Shown piece after piece: positions 9,690 through 18,640 of a stretch of DNA of 64,000 nt. Source of the stretch: Paraburkholderia sp. BL25I1N1. Its GTDB lineage: Bacteria; Pseudomonadota; Gammaproteobacteria; Burkholderiales; Burkholderiaceae. The stretch is taken from positions 124,001 through 188,000 of the forward strand of contig NZ_PVZB01000012.1 of assembly GCF_003002025.1 (NCBI RefSeq). Direction: 5' to 3'. Every line of letters begins with the position of its first letter. Position 1 is the stretch's first letter. The notes below the pieces were generated by a model, which saw nothing but the letters and a program-made list of their open reading frames with translations, made no database searches and had not been told where the DNA came from. Made by a program: the position numbers and the translations under genes.

Positions 9690-10709
9690 ATGAAAACGCA
9701 CGACGCCAATTCGACTAAGCCATCGGTCAGTACGCAACCTTTACTAACGCCGTATTCGGCTCACCCTGTTCTTGACGTCGACGTGCAGAGTTTCGTTGAT
9801 GCTCAGGTCAACTCGGGCGATGAGATCTTTTATCTACGGCAGCCTGCCGACGCACGTGAGGCGTTTGCCAGGCTTCAGGGCAAATCGCAGCACGAATCCT
9901 CCGTGATTGTCGATGACCTGAACTTGCCCACCGGGCCTACCGGATCGGTGACCGTTCGCATAGCGCGCCCCACCGGTGCGACACGACCTATGCCCATCGT
10001 CATGTATTTCCACGGTGGGGGATGGCTCGTCGGCGACCGTCATACACATGACAGGTTGATCCGTGAGATCGCGATTGCCTCCGACGTTGCGGTCGTGTTC
10101 GTCGACTATAGCCATTCGCCGGAAGCGGTGTTTCCACGCCAGAACGAAGAAGCCTATGCCGCCATGACTTATGTGGTCGCGCATGCTGCGGCATTGGCAC
10201 TCGATCCTACGTCGGTGGCGTTGGTCGGTGACGGGGCAGGAGGCAACATGGTGGCTGCAGTTGCCATTCTGGCAAAGAGCCGGCGTGGCCCTGCCATTGC
10301 GCTGCAAGTCATGTTCTATCCCGTCATGTCGGCAAGCACGGAGAGCAACTCGTATCAGGAGTTTGAAAACGGTCCGTGGATCACGGGGAAAGCGATGAGG
10401 GCACTCATCAGCGCGCAATTTCCGCCGGGCTCCCACGATGACCTCAGCGCGCTGCCGTTGAATGCCAACTTTACCGAGCTTGAAGGTCTTCCTGCTGCGC
10501 TGGTGATCACCGCGGAAAACGACGTCGTTCGGGATCAGGGCGAACAGTACGCGAAGAAGCTCATGCAGGCCGGCGTGGAAGTCACCGCCACGCGTTACCT
10601 CGGAACCATCCATGATTTCATCAGCCTTGATGATCTTGCGGAGACACCCGCATCGCGAGCTGCGTTAATGCAGGCTTGCGCGGCGTTACGTGCGGTACTG
10701 CACTGCTGA
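9690..10709 (+). CDS. Alpha/beta hydrolase of the HSL (lipase/acetyl-hydrolase) family lacking the nucleophile serine
   Basis: A 339-residue protein of the hormone-sensitive-lipase family. The oxyanion motif HGGG is intact in MYFHGGGWLVGDRHTHD, and the acid and base appear in ITAENDVVRDQ and GTIHDF. However, the nucleophile elbow normally reading GDSAGGN is GDGAGGN (VALVGDGAGGNMVAAV), so the catalytic serine is glycine. The rest of the fold is well kept, which argues against simple decay. It may be non-hydrolytic, for example a ligand-binding protein. The ATG at 9690 is preferred, giving a normal length, although the frame is open further upstream. It follows the large regulator on the same strand. 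Confidence 0.85.
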   Translation: MKTHDANSTKPSVSTQPLLTPYSAHPVLDVDVQSFVDAQVNSGDEIFYLRQPADAREAFARLQGKSQHESSVIVDDLNLPTGPTGSVTVRIARPTGATRPMPIVMYFHGGGWLVGDRHTHDRLIREIAIASDVAVVFVDYSHSPEAVFPRQNEEAYAAMTYVVAHAAALALDPTSVALVGDGAGGNMVAAVAILAKSRRGPAIALQVMFYPVMSASTESNSYQEFENGPWITGKAMRALISAQFPPGSHDDLSALPLNANFTELEGLPAALVITAENDVVRDQGEQYAKKLMQAGVEVTATRYLGTIHDFISLDDLAETPASRAALMQACAALRAVLHC

Positions 10710-10921
10710 GGGCTAGAGCCCGGCTCGCTAGGCGCTAGCACACGAATCCGGGACGATTAACGCATTAAATTACTTTTCGGCGGATCGGTTCGAATTCAGG
10801 CCGGTGCACCTTCGCTCATCTTTTGTGCCTTCAAATAAAGAAGTAATCGAGGGTTTTTGTCTGGATCCGCCGCGAGCGTTGCCGCGGTTGATCCTCTTAA
10901 ATTTATATTCTGGGAAAAGCC

Positions 10922-11608
10922 ATGAAGATTCTTTTTATCATAACCAGTTCGGCCCGTGGCACTTGGCTCGCTGAGGTTACCCGGCCTTATTGGCATCTGA
11001 CTGAAAGGGGCAGCGAAGTCCATTTCGCCAGCCCTGCCGGCGGCAAGATCACGTGGGACCACCTAAGCGATCCGTTCGCGGAAGGTTCGTTTGAGGCCAA
11101 CGACCTCGTTAGCAAAGGCTTTTTGTCGGACAAAAATCTAGTCGCCAAACTTGAGACGACGATTTCGCTGAATGCCGTTCGGCCGGAGGAGTACGACGCG
11201 GTGCACGTCGCGGGTGGAACTGGGGCTGCGGTTGATCTGTTTCCGAACGATCAGGTGGCAAGAATTCTGGAACATTTTTGGGCAGCCGGTAAGGTCGTGG
11301 GGTTGATCTGTCACGGCTCGATCGCGCTTGCCAATAATCCGGACCGAGTTGCAGGGCGGCGCGCAACGGGCTTCACGCTGAAGGAGGACATCGAAGCTGA
11401 GGCCTTGTACGGTCCTCAGTTCGTGCCGAATTACCCGCAGCCGGTGATGGAAAAGGCCGGCATTGAGTTCGTCAACGTCGAGCCTCAAGGGGTGAGAGTG
11501 GTGGTTGACGGCCAACTCGTCACAGGACAGAACCAGCAGTCAGCGTCGGAGTATTCGATCCAGTTCAATCATCTGTTGTTTGGTAAGAATCCGGTATTGA
11601 CCGTATAG
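10922..11608 (+). CDS. DJ-1/PfpI family protein (type 1 glutamine amidotransferase-like)
   Basis: A 228-residue protein of the DJ-1/ThiJ/PfpI superfamily, HchA-like branch. It has the cysteine elbow GLICHGSIAL, an N-terminal MKILFIITSS strand, and a glutamate in the usual acid position in the SFEANDLV segment. Members act as glyoxalase III, chaperone or deglycase-type proteins in electrophile stress; the exact reaction cannot be told here. A close paralogue of identical length lies at 22061-22747. It is in the same direction as the upstream hydrolase, with about 210 bases between them, so it may have its own promoter. Confidence 0.88.
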   Translation: MKILFIITSSARGTWLAEVTRPYWHLTERGSEVHFASPAGGKITWDHLSDPFAEGSFEANDLVSKGFLSDKNLVAKLETTISLNAVRPEEYDAVHVAGGTGAAVDLFPNDQVARILEHFWAAGKVVGLICHGSIALANNPDRVAGRRATGFTLKEDIEAEALYGPQFVPNYPQPVMEKAGIEFVNVEPQGVRVVVDGQLVTGQNQQSASEYSIQFNHLLFGKNPVLTV

Positions 11609-11876
11609 AAAGTAGGAGCCGTGCCCTCGGGCGGAAGGCGATTCGGGCCGTGCAAGATCGGCTCACTTCGACCTCCTGTTCTGGGTGGTGAACGGCTTCG
11701 TGTGGAAAGGCCAGCGGGGTGTGGGTCTTTCATTGCAATAGGTTGAGCGCGCTTGGCGCCGGATGTTCGCGATGTATTGTTTGGACGGAGTTGCGGCGAG
11801 CGTCCGGTCTGAGGCGAACAACCGAAATCAGGTTATTGGGTATTTTCAATAATAACTGTCTACTCGAATTTTTCTC

Positions 11877-12338
11877 ATGTCTTCTAACGCACATTGGCTA
11901 CAGAATCATCCGACATCGAACCGTAGGCATGCCGGCAAGGCAATGCTGTTGCCGATGCCACGGCGAGACGCAATTGACGTAGCTCTTTCCTGCCACCTTG
12001 CGCTCGTCGCTTGTCGAAATGGACAAGGAAGCGCCAAGCTTTTGCACGACCTCGCCGGTGCGACGTGTATGACGTTTCTGCTGCAGTTGGAGGGATTTGG
12101 CGAGGCTTCAGTTGATCTCTATCGTGACGCGCAATTTGCCCTGGAAGATGCAATGGAGCGGGGGAGGGCAGAGGGAATCTGGTTACTGAAGGAGGATTCA
12201 GCGGCCTTGTTCGAGCAACTGGTAACGATGTACGACTGGCAACTCACCATTGCCGCTATGAGGAACATTGAGGAGGCTAATTTCCGTCTCGTGAAACTGG
12301 CGAAAGCGGGTTTGATGCCAATTCCTACTAGCGCATGA
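11877..12338 (+). CDS. Small hypothetical protein, Burkholderiaceae-type
   Basis: A 153-residue protein with no catalytic motif. It contains LLPMPRRDAIDVALSCHLAL and a helical C-terminal half with many Glu, Ala and Leu residues. From memory it resembles a family of small Burkholderia proteins that are often labelled as Fis-like regulators without good support; I would not assign a function. The start could also be the internal ATG at 11943, where the conserved LPMPR segment begins. About 270 bases of non-coding DNA precede it. Confidence 0.6.
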   Translation: MSSNAHWLQNHPTSNRRHAGKAMLLPMPRRDAIDVALSCHLALVACRNGQGSAKLLHDLAGATCMTFLLQLEGFGEASVDLYRDAQFALEDAMERGRAEGIWLLKEDSAALFEQLVTMYDWQLTIAAMRNIEEANFRLVKLAKAGLMPIPTSA

Positions 12339-12541
12339 AACTCAATGAGTCGGTGCTGGTGGTCGCAAATTGCCGCCCCCCAAGTTCCCGCGCCAACCAC
12401 TGTTTGATAGCCGCTCATTGGCAGATGGGGCGTGTCATACGGCTGAGCTCAGAGGTACGTGTTAGTTAGTGCTGTGAGCTTGTGGCTCCAATTACGCAAA
12501 AATTTCCATGAAATCGATTGTCCCGCTTGGGAGCTATCGTC

Positions 12542-13345
12542 GTGCGCACTTTTTCCACCTCGAAAACCGTATCGGCCTTTGCTCACATCCTGTGCTGCTC
12601 CGGGTTGTTAGCTGCTTCCGGAGCGCCAGCTGACGCAGCTTCGGCAGGAAGATTTGACGCGACGAGCCAACCAGCGGTCCGCGCTACGTCGATTCATCGA
12701 GTGGTTGGTGACGATCCCGTGTCAGTCAGAAACGCACTGCAGGCGGAAGGAATGGATGCGGGACCGCGCTCACTCAGCGATCGATTCAAGGACATCGCGG
12801 CCATCCAATTGCGGCGTGTTCTTCATGACATACCGTCTACACGCCCGGATCTCACCCATGACTTCGTATTTGTCGTCCCCGTGCCGTACGGAATACATTA
12901 CCGACGGAGCCAACACGAGCTTATTCTGGATGTTTCCCTCTCGGACGATGGTCATCCGGATGGCATCGTGCTTAGAAAGACTGTCACCGGATCCAGTGGG
13001 CGAGGGCTCGCGATCGCTCCAGAGGCTCGCGCGAAGGGATACGTGCAAACCTTCGACACCATTGAGATCAAGACCTCTGGGAAACAGAAAACCAATGTGC
13101 GAGGACGTCTCAAAGTGTCGCCGGCCGAAATTTCCACCTCGTATGGGAATTGGGCGATAGCCCTGGTATGCACCTTGGAGCCGCCGTACCTCTCAGAACG
13201 AAGTGAGCACGAAGACCCCAACGACGACGAGCCTACCGATATCACGACGAGAGTGTCGACCTTCCATGGAGACGTTCGTGCTGTCTGGTTGATCAACCAG
13301 AAAACTGGACACATCGTTTCGACCGGTCTGCATCTTGACAGATAG
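12542..13345 (+). CDS. Hypothetical secreted protein
   Basis: Function not recognised. The N-terminus has a signal-peptide-like pattern: MRTFSTSK, a hydrophobic run ILCCSGLLAASG and a likely cleavage after APADA. The mature part of roughly 235 residues is rich in charged and beta-prone segments (DFVFVVPVPYGIHYRR, WLINQKTGHIVSTGLHL), suggesting a soluble periplasmic protein. I choose the GTG at 12542, because GGGAG lies eight bases before it and it gives a normal signal peptide; an upstream TTG at 12518 is the alternative. No operon partner is evident. Confidence 0.6.
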   Translation: MRTFSTSKTVSAFAHILCCSGLLAASGAPADAASAGRFDATSQPAVRATSIHRVVGDDPVSVRNALQAEGMDAGPRSLSDRFKDIAAIQLRRVLHDIPSTRPDLTHDFVFVVPVPYGIHYRRSQHELILDVSLSDDGHPDGIVLRKTVTGSSGRGLAIAPEARAKGYVQTFDTIEIKTSGKQKTNVRGRLKVSPAEISTSYGNWAIALVCTLEPPYLSERSEHEDPNDDEPTDITTRVSTFHGDVRAVWLINQKTGHIVSTGLHLDR

Positions 13346-13889
13346 CGTCACCACTGTGCGCCTGACGCGCGAGACTTGCAGCCTTCGAGGACCAGCGAAC
13401 GATTATTCAATCTGGGTAAATTGTGTTCTGGCTTATTGACATTTATCGCCCCCTTACCTTCCGTAACAATGTGATCAAACACCGTCCAACTTTGGGTCCT
13501 ACCTCGGCGTAAATGCAGTAATCGGCCTCCCAGTCAGTCATTCCTCGGATCAGCGCTGATTTCTTCGATTGCTGTTCGCTTTAGCTGCAGTTTAGCTCTT
13601 CGCATTCTTCACTTGTGGAAGAGGACGCTTCGCGCCGTTTCGAACGAGGCCCGAGCCACGCTGCCGTTGCGACGCCTGTATTGCGGTGCCTGGATGCGCC
13701 GCGCTGACTGCAGACCGTATTCTTTGACTTAACAGGGAGTTGTCAATGTCCACTCGAATCACGTGGAAGTTTGCGCCTATTGCCCCCGACATTTGCGAAG
13801 TTTAACGATACTTCACTTCTTCGCACTACGACGATGCTGCAGACTTCGGATCAACCTTCCTCATCTCCTATCATCCAAGGAGCTTCGTC
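13346..13889. other. Intergenic region with repeat copy, otherwise empty
   Basis: Holds the second copy of the 48-bp repeat (13400-13447) and the presumed promoter of the DUF3331 gene. Open frames here are short and not protein-like. Confidence 0.5.
13400..13447. repeat. Imperfect 48-bp repeat, copy 2
   Basis: Ungapped match to 6265-6312 (37 of 48 identical). In this copy the end reads TTGACATTTATC, which contains a good -35-like TTGACA, but no matching -10 is clear. Both copies lie several hundred bases before a plus-strand gene. Confidence 0.6.
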
Positions 13890-14318
13890 ATGCTTTCAAA
13901 CTCGATGCATCTTGATCCGTGGTTGAAAACCGTCCAATTGCTGAATGTGCTTTCCGCTCAGGCGGGCGACGAACAATTTGTGTCTCCATGCGGCAATGAC
14001 GGCGGCGCGATGGACAGCTGGGTTTCGCGTCGCAGATTGTGTTCGTTCCGTGCGGCAAGTATCAAGATATTGGGGCGCTCGGGTGTGCGTTCGGCTACGA
14101 TCAGTTGGTGTGATCCTACGATGTGCAACTATCCCGACCAGGTCTGGGAAATGAAGGTTGCCGCCCGTCCAGGGACTTGCGCATTGAGCGGAAGTGCGAT
14201 CCGCCGAGGCGATTCTGTTTTTCGGCCCCGCTGCAGTCGAGCCAGGCCAGCGAACGCGACCGCGATGATTCACGCTGGCCTTGTTAACAAGGCACTGTCT
14301 GACCTCACCGAGGAATAG
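13890..14318 (+). CDS. DUF3331 domain protein
   Basis: A 142-residue protein whose second half carries the DUF3331 pattern: WCDPTMCNYPDQVWEM, then CALSGSAIRRGDSVFRPR with two cysteines, and NATAMIHA at the end. As far as I know the domain is restricted to Burkholderia and relatives and has no known function; the paired Cys and basic residues hint at metal or nucleic-acid binding, which is speculative. A clear AAGGAG lies 7-12 bases before the ATG. The long opposite-strand frame over this gene is its shadow. Confidence 0.75.
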   Translation: MLSNSMHLDPWLKTVQLLNVLSAQAGDEQFVSPCGNDGGAMDSWVSRRRLCSFRAASIKILGRSGVRSATISWCDPTMCNYPDQVWEMKVAARPGTCALSGSAIRRGDSVFRPRCSRARPANATAMIHAGLVNKALSDLTEE

Positions 14319-14470
14319 CTTCGAATGTCTGCAATGAAGACTCTCGGAAGTAATCGGATAACCCCTTCCCAATTCCAATAGCCGGACAAAAAAGAAGTCA
14401 CGGCCGAAACCGTGCCCGCGACATCCAGGGATGGCAGGAAGAGACCTTGAACCGCGTACCAATTCAATCA

Positions 14471-15061
14471 ATGGAGAGTTCTGTGCGACTTCGTCCAATA
14501 CCCCCGCTTTCTTTAACACCAGAGCAACGAAATCTTTACTCGTCCATCGAACAGGTGATTACGACCAGCCTTAGAGGCTTCATCGCTAAGCGGGAGGACG
14601 ACGCGTTAGTCGGTCCGTTCAATCCTATGCTTCACTTTCCACAATTTGGAGCGGCTGCATGGGAATTGACGATGGCGTTGAGCAAGCATACGACCTTGCC
14701 GAAAACAATCAAGGAGATTGCAATTCTGGTAGTGGGTGCAAGGTATAAAGCGCCCTACGAAATCTATGCTCACGAAAGGGTCGCTGCGCTTGTCGGATTT
14801 TCGGCGCAGAAAATAGCGACAATTGTGGCCGGTCAGCGGCCCGTTGATCTCACCGAGCCTGAGGGCGTTGCTTACGACGTGGCCTCCGCGCTGGCATCCG
14901 GCGGACCCTTGCCGGAATCTACCTACAGAACGTCGATCAACGCGTTTGGTAAGGATGGAACGGCCGAACTTGCTTTCCTGATTGCGAACTATTCGTTGGT
15001 ATCCGTTTTGCTCAACGCCTATGACATACCGATACCGGAGCAGGCGTCGAACGAAGGCTAG
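14471..15061 (+). CDS. Carboxymuconolactone decarboxylase/AhpD-like family protein
   Basis: The central segment LPKTIKEIAILVVGARYKAPYEIYAHERVAA matches the CMD/AhpD-like fold, where residues after the helix usually include a Cys-x-x-Cys or a Glu-His pair. Here the E-x-x-x-H motif (EIYAHE) is present but the redox cysteines are not, so it is not an AhpD-type reductant and is more like the decarboxylase or gamma-lactone branch. The start is set at the ATG at 14471; an upstream TTG at 14447 would add eight residues. A hairpin terminator follows within ten bases of the stop. Confidence 0.75.
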   Translation: MESSVRLRPIPPLSLTPEQRNLYSSIEQVITTSLRGFIAKREDDALVGPFNPMLHFPQFGAAAWELTMALSKHTTLPKTIKEIAILVVGARYKAPYEIYAHERVAALVGFSAQKIATIVAGQRPVDLTEPEGVAYDVASALASGGPLPESTYRTSINAFGKDGTAELAFLIANYSLVSVLLNAYDIPIPEQASNEG

Positions 15062-15066
15062 CTTTC

Positions 15067-15105
15067 TTGAGGAACCCGCAAGTCCTGGAACTTGCGGTCC
15101 CTCAA
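15067..15105 (+). terminator. Hairpin terminator after the CMD-family gene
   Basis: TTGAGG at 15067 pairs with CCTCAA at 15100, with an inner ACCCGCAAGT/ACTTGCGGT stem, followed by ATTTC. Lies six bases after the stop codon. Confidence 0.7.
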
Positions 15106-15177
15106 ATTTCAATAAGCGTAACGCTCGTTGCTACTTGAGAGCGTCTCGTTCCAGCCCATGGCAATCGCAGGCTCAAC

Positions 15178-15207
15178 GCGGGAAGAGGTTTTACTCTCTC
15201 TTCCCGC
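15178..15207 (-). terminator. Hairpin terminator for the minus-strand SDR gene
   Basis: Perfect 10-bp inverted repeat GCGGGAAGAG (15178-15187) and CTCTTCCCGC (15198-15207), ten bases beyond the SDR stop on the minus strand, separating convergent genes. Confidence 0.65.
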
Positions 15208-15216
15208 TTCCACAAG

Positions 15217-16002
15217 CTAGGCGGCTTGATAGCGTTTGGCAGCGTGCGTCTGCTCAAAGTTCGGGAACATGGCCATTCGCGCCGCATTGTATACATCCCA
15301 CTGGTCAACCTCGGGCAGCGGCGGAATAGTGATGCTTTCTCGCCTGTCGTAGCCCAATAATGCGGCGTCGACTAACTCATCCACTTCCATAACGGCCGGC
15401 AGTGCGTTAACGTCAAGGCCGGAGCGCTCCCATATCTCCGTTCTTGTTGCTGCAGGCAGAACTGCTTGCACGTAAATCCCCTTCGGAGCTAGCTCCAGGT
15501 GCAGACCTTGCGACAGAAACAGTACGAAGGCTTTGGTCGCACCGTAGACCGTCAGCCCAAACTCAGGCGCGAGTGCCACCACTGACGCGATATTGACGAT
15601 GGATCCTTTGCCTTGCTTGGCGAAACGCGGCGTGACCGCGTTTGTGAGGCGCGTCAACGCAGTGGTGTTCAAACTAATGATTTGTGCAACGTCTTCGGTG
15701 CTCTGTTCGGCGAAGCTGCCCTTTGCGTTGGCACCGGCGTTGTTCACCAGGATCTCGATGCTTGAGTCTTCGCGCAACCGTGCTTCGACTGCTGCAAGTT
15801 CAGCGGAGTTGGTCAGATCGGCTTTCAGAACGTCGACGGAAACTCCCGTTTCGCGTCGCAGGCGGTCTGCCAGGATTTCCATTCGACTGCTGTCTCGCGC
15901 CACGAGAACGAGGTCGTGGCCGCGCTTGGCGAAACGGTCGGCGTAAACAGCACCGATACCTGTGGACGCGCCAGTGATCAAGGTGGTGGGACGGGTGCTC
16001 AT
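15217..16002 (-). CDS. Short-chain dehydrogenase/reductase
   Basis: A 261-residue classical SDR. The cofactor motif TGASTGIG is at residues about 10-17, followed by NNAGA for the structural loop, SVVALAP with the catalytic serine, and the active-site pair in TVYGATKAFVL (YxxxK). NAD(P)H-dependent oxidation or reduction of an unknown carbonyl or alcohol. It diverges from the TetR gene at 16108 across a region with two perfect dyads, so it is the likely target of that repressor. Confidence 0.9.
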   Translation of the reverse strand: MSTRPTTLITGASTGIGAVYADRFAKRGHDLVLVARDSSRMEILADRLRRETGVSVDVLKADLTNSAELAAVEARLREDSSIEILVNNAGANAKGSFAEQSTEDVAQIISLNTTALTRLTNAVTPRFAKQGKGSIVNIASVVALAPEFGLTVYGATKAFVLFLSQGLHLELAPKGIYVQAVLPAATRTEIWERSGLDVNALPAVMEVDELVDAALLGYDRRESITIPPLPEVDQWDVYNAARMAMFPNFEQTHAAKRYQAA

Positions 16003-16034
16003 GGACTTCTCCGAAGTTGGTTTGATTTATTCAT

Positions 16035-16071
16035 GATGATTGTCATCTAAAAATATGATGATGAGCATCAT
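16035..16071. promoter_or_regulatory. Candidate TetR operator pair between SDR and tetR-family genes
   Basis: Two perfect dyads: GATGA-TTG-TCATC (16035-16047) and ATGATG-ATGAG-CATCAT (16055-16071). Both contain the GATGA half-site and are about two helical turns apart centre to centre, between divergent genes. Confidence 0.6.
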
Positions 16072-16107
16072 GTACAATGTCAAGCGATTTCCTGGAGAGC
16101 GTCGCTA

Positions 16108-16659
16108 ATGAAAGTGAACCGTGAGCAGTTTGCCGAGAACAGACGGAGGATTCTCGATGCGGCGGGTGCGCTGTTTCGCGCCCATGGGTTCGAATCCGTC
16201 ACCGTCGCGGACGTGATGAAAGCGGCTGGACTGACGCATGGTGGGTTCTACGGGCATTTCAAATCCAAGGATGATCTGATCGTCCAGGCCTTGTCGCACG
16301 TATTCAAGCAAGCCGATACCGCAGAGGCAGACTGGAGCAACTACGTCGCCAGCTACCTGTCTCCGGGGCACCGTGACAATCTCGCGCAGGGATGTCCGGT
16401 GGCTGGGCTGGCCGCAGAAGCGATCCGGCAGGCCGCGGAGGCGCGCGCTGTCATGACCGCGGGCATCCGGCACGAGATCGAACTCCGTAGTCGGTCTTCA
16501 CCTGACTGCACTGATCGAGAAACGCGGGAAGCTGCGATAGGTAGTTGGGCGGCCATGATTGGTGCGGTGATACTCGCCCGGCTCGTAGATGATCCGAAGC
16601 TTTCCGATGAAGTGCTGGAGGGTACGCATTCGTGGATCCGTCGCAAAGACGGGAAGTAA
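16108..16659 (+). CDS. TetR/AcrR-family transcriptional regulator
   Basis: A 183-residue TetR-type repressor. The helix-turn-helix covers residues about 10-55: RRRILDAAGALFRAHGFESV, then VADVMKAAGLTHGGFYGHF, the typical recognition helix. The C-terminal domain is of the short type found with SDR targets (GCPVAGLAAEA motif). It is divergent to the SDR gene with 105 bases between, and would bind the GATGA dyads there. Inducer unknown. Confidence 0.9.
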   Translation: MKVNREQFAENRRRILDAAGALFRAHGFESVTVADVMKAAGLTHGGFYGHFKSKDDLIVQALSHVFKQADTAEADWSNYVASYLSPGHRDNLAQGCPVAGLAAEAIRQAAEARAVMTAGIRHEIELRSRSSPDCTDRETREAAIGSWAAMIGAVILARLVDDPKLSDEVLEGTHSWIRRKDGK

Positions 16660-17063
16660 CCCGCGGGAAGCCGGTGGCCGTTTGCATTGCCGTACCGTCT
16701 GTGAAGAAGGGCTTTGTGCTTTCGCACCGTTCATCGAGCAACTCGATGAACGAATACCTCTACCGTGGGTTGCCAGGCGTCGTCACCCTCGTTCTTGCAA
16801 TCTACGTGAATCGGACTCCCCAGTTGAGTCGGGCCAAAGAGCTCGTTGTGTCCGAGCGGTCTTCAATCCGCCCCACGTTCTGACAATCTCTTTCATCAAG
16901 CGTAACGTCTTCGTCGCTATGCACGAAGCGAGCGGATGAATAGCGCCCCCGCGTGCCATCTAGCCGCGTGTTCCGTGAAGACTCCAGCCTCACGCGCATA
17001 GCTGCTTGGTCAGAATTCACAACAGCAGTTCCAATCCGACAACCCCCGTAAGCAGGAATATTC
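16660..17063. other. Intergenic region upstream of catalase
   Basis: No supported gene. Overlapping short frames occur on both strands without family features. The region should hold the catalase promoter; no OxyR-type site could be recognised by eye. Confidence 0.45.
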
Positions 17064-18533
17064 ATGAAGAAGCTCACCACAGCAGCCGGCGCACCGGTAG
17101 TGGACAATCAGAACACGCAAACAGCTGGCGCGCGCGGCCCTGCATTGCTCCAGGACGTCTGGCTTCTCGAAAAGCTAGCGCATTTCGACCGGGAGGTAAT
17201 ACCCGAGCGCCGAATGCACGCGAAGGGCTCCGGGGCATTTGGGTCTTTCACCGTTACCCACGACATCACGAAGTACACACGGGCGAGAATATTCTCCGAG
17301 GTTGGGAAGAAGACTGAAATGTTCGTGCGTTTCTCAACCGTTGCGGGAGAGCGCGGGGCGGCTGATGCGGAGCGCGATATCCGTGGTTTCGCAATGAAGT
17401 TCTACACGGAGGAGGGCAATTGGGATCTGGTGGGAAACAACACGCCGGTGTTTTTTTTGCGTGACCCTTTGAAATTTCCCGACCTGAATCACGCCGTCAA
17501 GCGTGACCCGCGCACCGGTATGCGCAGTGCAGAGAACAATTGGGACTTTTGGACTCAACTGCCCGAGGCGTTGCACCAGGTGACCGTCGTCATGAGCGAT
17601 CGCGGCATCCCGAAAACGTACCGTCATATGCACGGCTTCGGCAGCCATACGTTCAGCTTCATCAACGCCGATCGCGAACGCTATTGGGTGAAGTTCACGT
17701 TCAAGACTGAGCAAGGTATCGAGAATCTCACCGATGCCGAGGCGACCAGTCTGATTGGTGTCGATAGGGAAAGTCACCACCGCGATCTGTACGAAGCGAT
17801 CGAGCGCGGCGACTTTCCACGTTGGAAGATGTTCGTCCAGGTTATGCCGGAGGATGATGCGGGTTCTTATCGACTGAACCCGTTCGACCTGACCAAGGTT
17901 TGGCATCGAGGTGACTATCCGTTGATCGAAGTTGGCTACTTCGAGCTAAACCGTAATCCGGACAATCAGTTCGCGGATGTCGAACAAGCGGCGTTTTCGC
18001 CGGCGAATGTCGTACCTGGCATCAGTTTTTCGCCGGACAAAATGCTGCAAGGGCGATTGTTTTCCTATGGCGATGCGCATCGTTATCGTCTGAGTGTGAA
18101 TCATCATCAGATCCCGGTGAACGCACCGCGCGCAGCGGTGAACGTTCATAGCTACCATCGTGACGGCTTGATGCGTGTCGACGGGAATATGGGCGATGCC
18201 ACCTCGTACAATCCGAACTCGCGAGGTGAATGGGTAGAGCAGCCGGACTATGCGGAGCCGCCGTTGTCGATTGAGGGCAAAGCCGACCATTGGAACCATC
18301 GTGTCGACGACGACTACTTCTCGCAACCCGGGGATCTCTTCAGGCTAATGACGCCCGGCCAGCGCCACGCACTGTTCGAAAATACAGCGCGCTCGATGAG
18401 CGGCGTCTCGCAGCCGATTCGTGATCTACACATAGAACATTGCACGAAGGCCGATCCCGCCTACGGCGCCGGCGTTGCCAAGGCCCTTCAGGAAATCAGC
18501 CCATTGACTGCAATGGTGGCTGGGTCTAAGTAG
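17064..18533 (+). CDS. katA: Monofunctional haem catalase
   Basis: A 489-residue small-subunit (clade 3 type) catalase that converts hydrogen peroxide to water and oxygen in the cytoplasm. Seen: the distal haem motif FDREVIPERRMHAKGSGAFG with the catalytic His, the distal Asn in GNNTPVFFLRDP, and the proximal haem-binding RLFSYGDAHRYRL with the Tyr ligand. Length is normal for the small-subunit class and there is no C-terminal flavodoxin domain. An A+G-rich tract (AGGA) lies before the ATG. The OsmC gene is convergent just beyond a shared terminator, so the two peroxide defences are neighbours but not co-transcribed. Confidence 0.95.
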   Translation: MKKLTTAAGAPVVDNQNTQTAGARGPALLQDVWLLEKLAHFDREVIPERRMHAKGSGAFGSFTVTHDITKYTRARIFSEVGKKTEMFVRFSTVAGERGAADAERDIRGFAMKFYTEEGNWDLVGNNTPVFFLRDPLKFPDLNHAVKRDPRTGMRSAENNWDFWTQLPEALHQVTVVMSDRGIPKTYRHMHGFGSHTFSFINADRERYWVKFTFKTEQGIENLTDAEATSLIGVDRESHHRDLYEAIERGDFPRWKMFVQVMPEDDAGSYRLNPFDLTKVWHRGDYPLIEVGYFELNRNPDNQFADVEQAAFSPANVVPGISFSPDKMLQGRLFSYGDAHRYRLSVNHHQIPVNAPRAAVNVHSYHRDGLMRVDGNMGDATSYNPNSRGEWVEQPDYAEPPLSIEGKADHWNHRVDDDYFSQPGDLFRLMTPGQRHALFENTARSMSGVSQPIRDLHIEHCTKADPAYGAGVAKALQEISPLTAMVAGSK

Positions 18534-18591
18534 ATCGGAACGGGTCAGCGCAGCGAAGCAACGCTGGCCCGAATAGTATCGGCGCGATAGA

Positions 18592-18625
18592 GAAACGTGC
18601 GCCGGCCATAGCCAGCGCACGTTTC
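18592..18625. terminator. Bidirectional terminator between catalase and OsmC genes
   Basis: Perfect 11-bp stem GAAACGTGCGC (18592-18602) and GCGCACGTTTC (18615-18625). A second, weaker hairpin precedes it at about 18541-18571 (CGGGTCAGCG paired with CGCTGGCCCG). Confidence 0.7.
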
Positions 18626-18640
18626 CACCTTCGGCTCGCG

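Noticed and set aside
13896..14519. 207-residue minus-strand open frame
   Set aside because: Longer than the DUF3331 gene it overlaps, but DUF3331 has the conserved Cys/Arg pattern and a good ribosome binding site.
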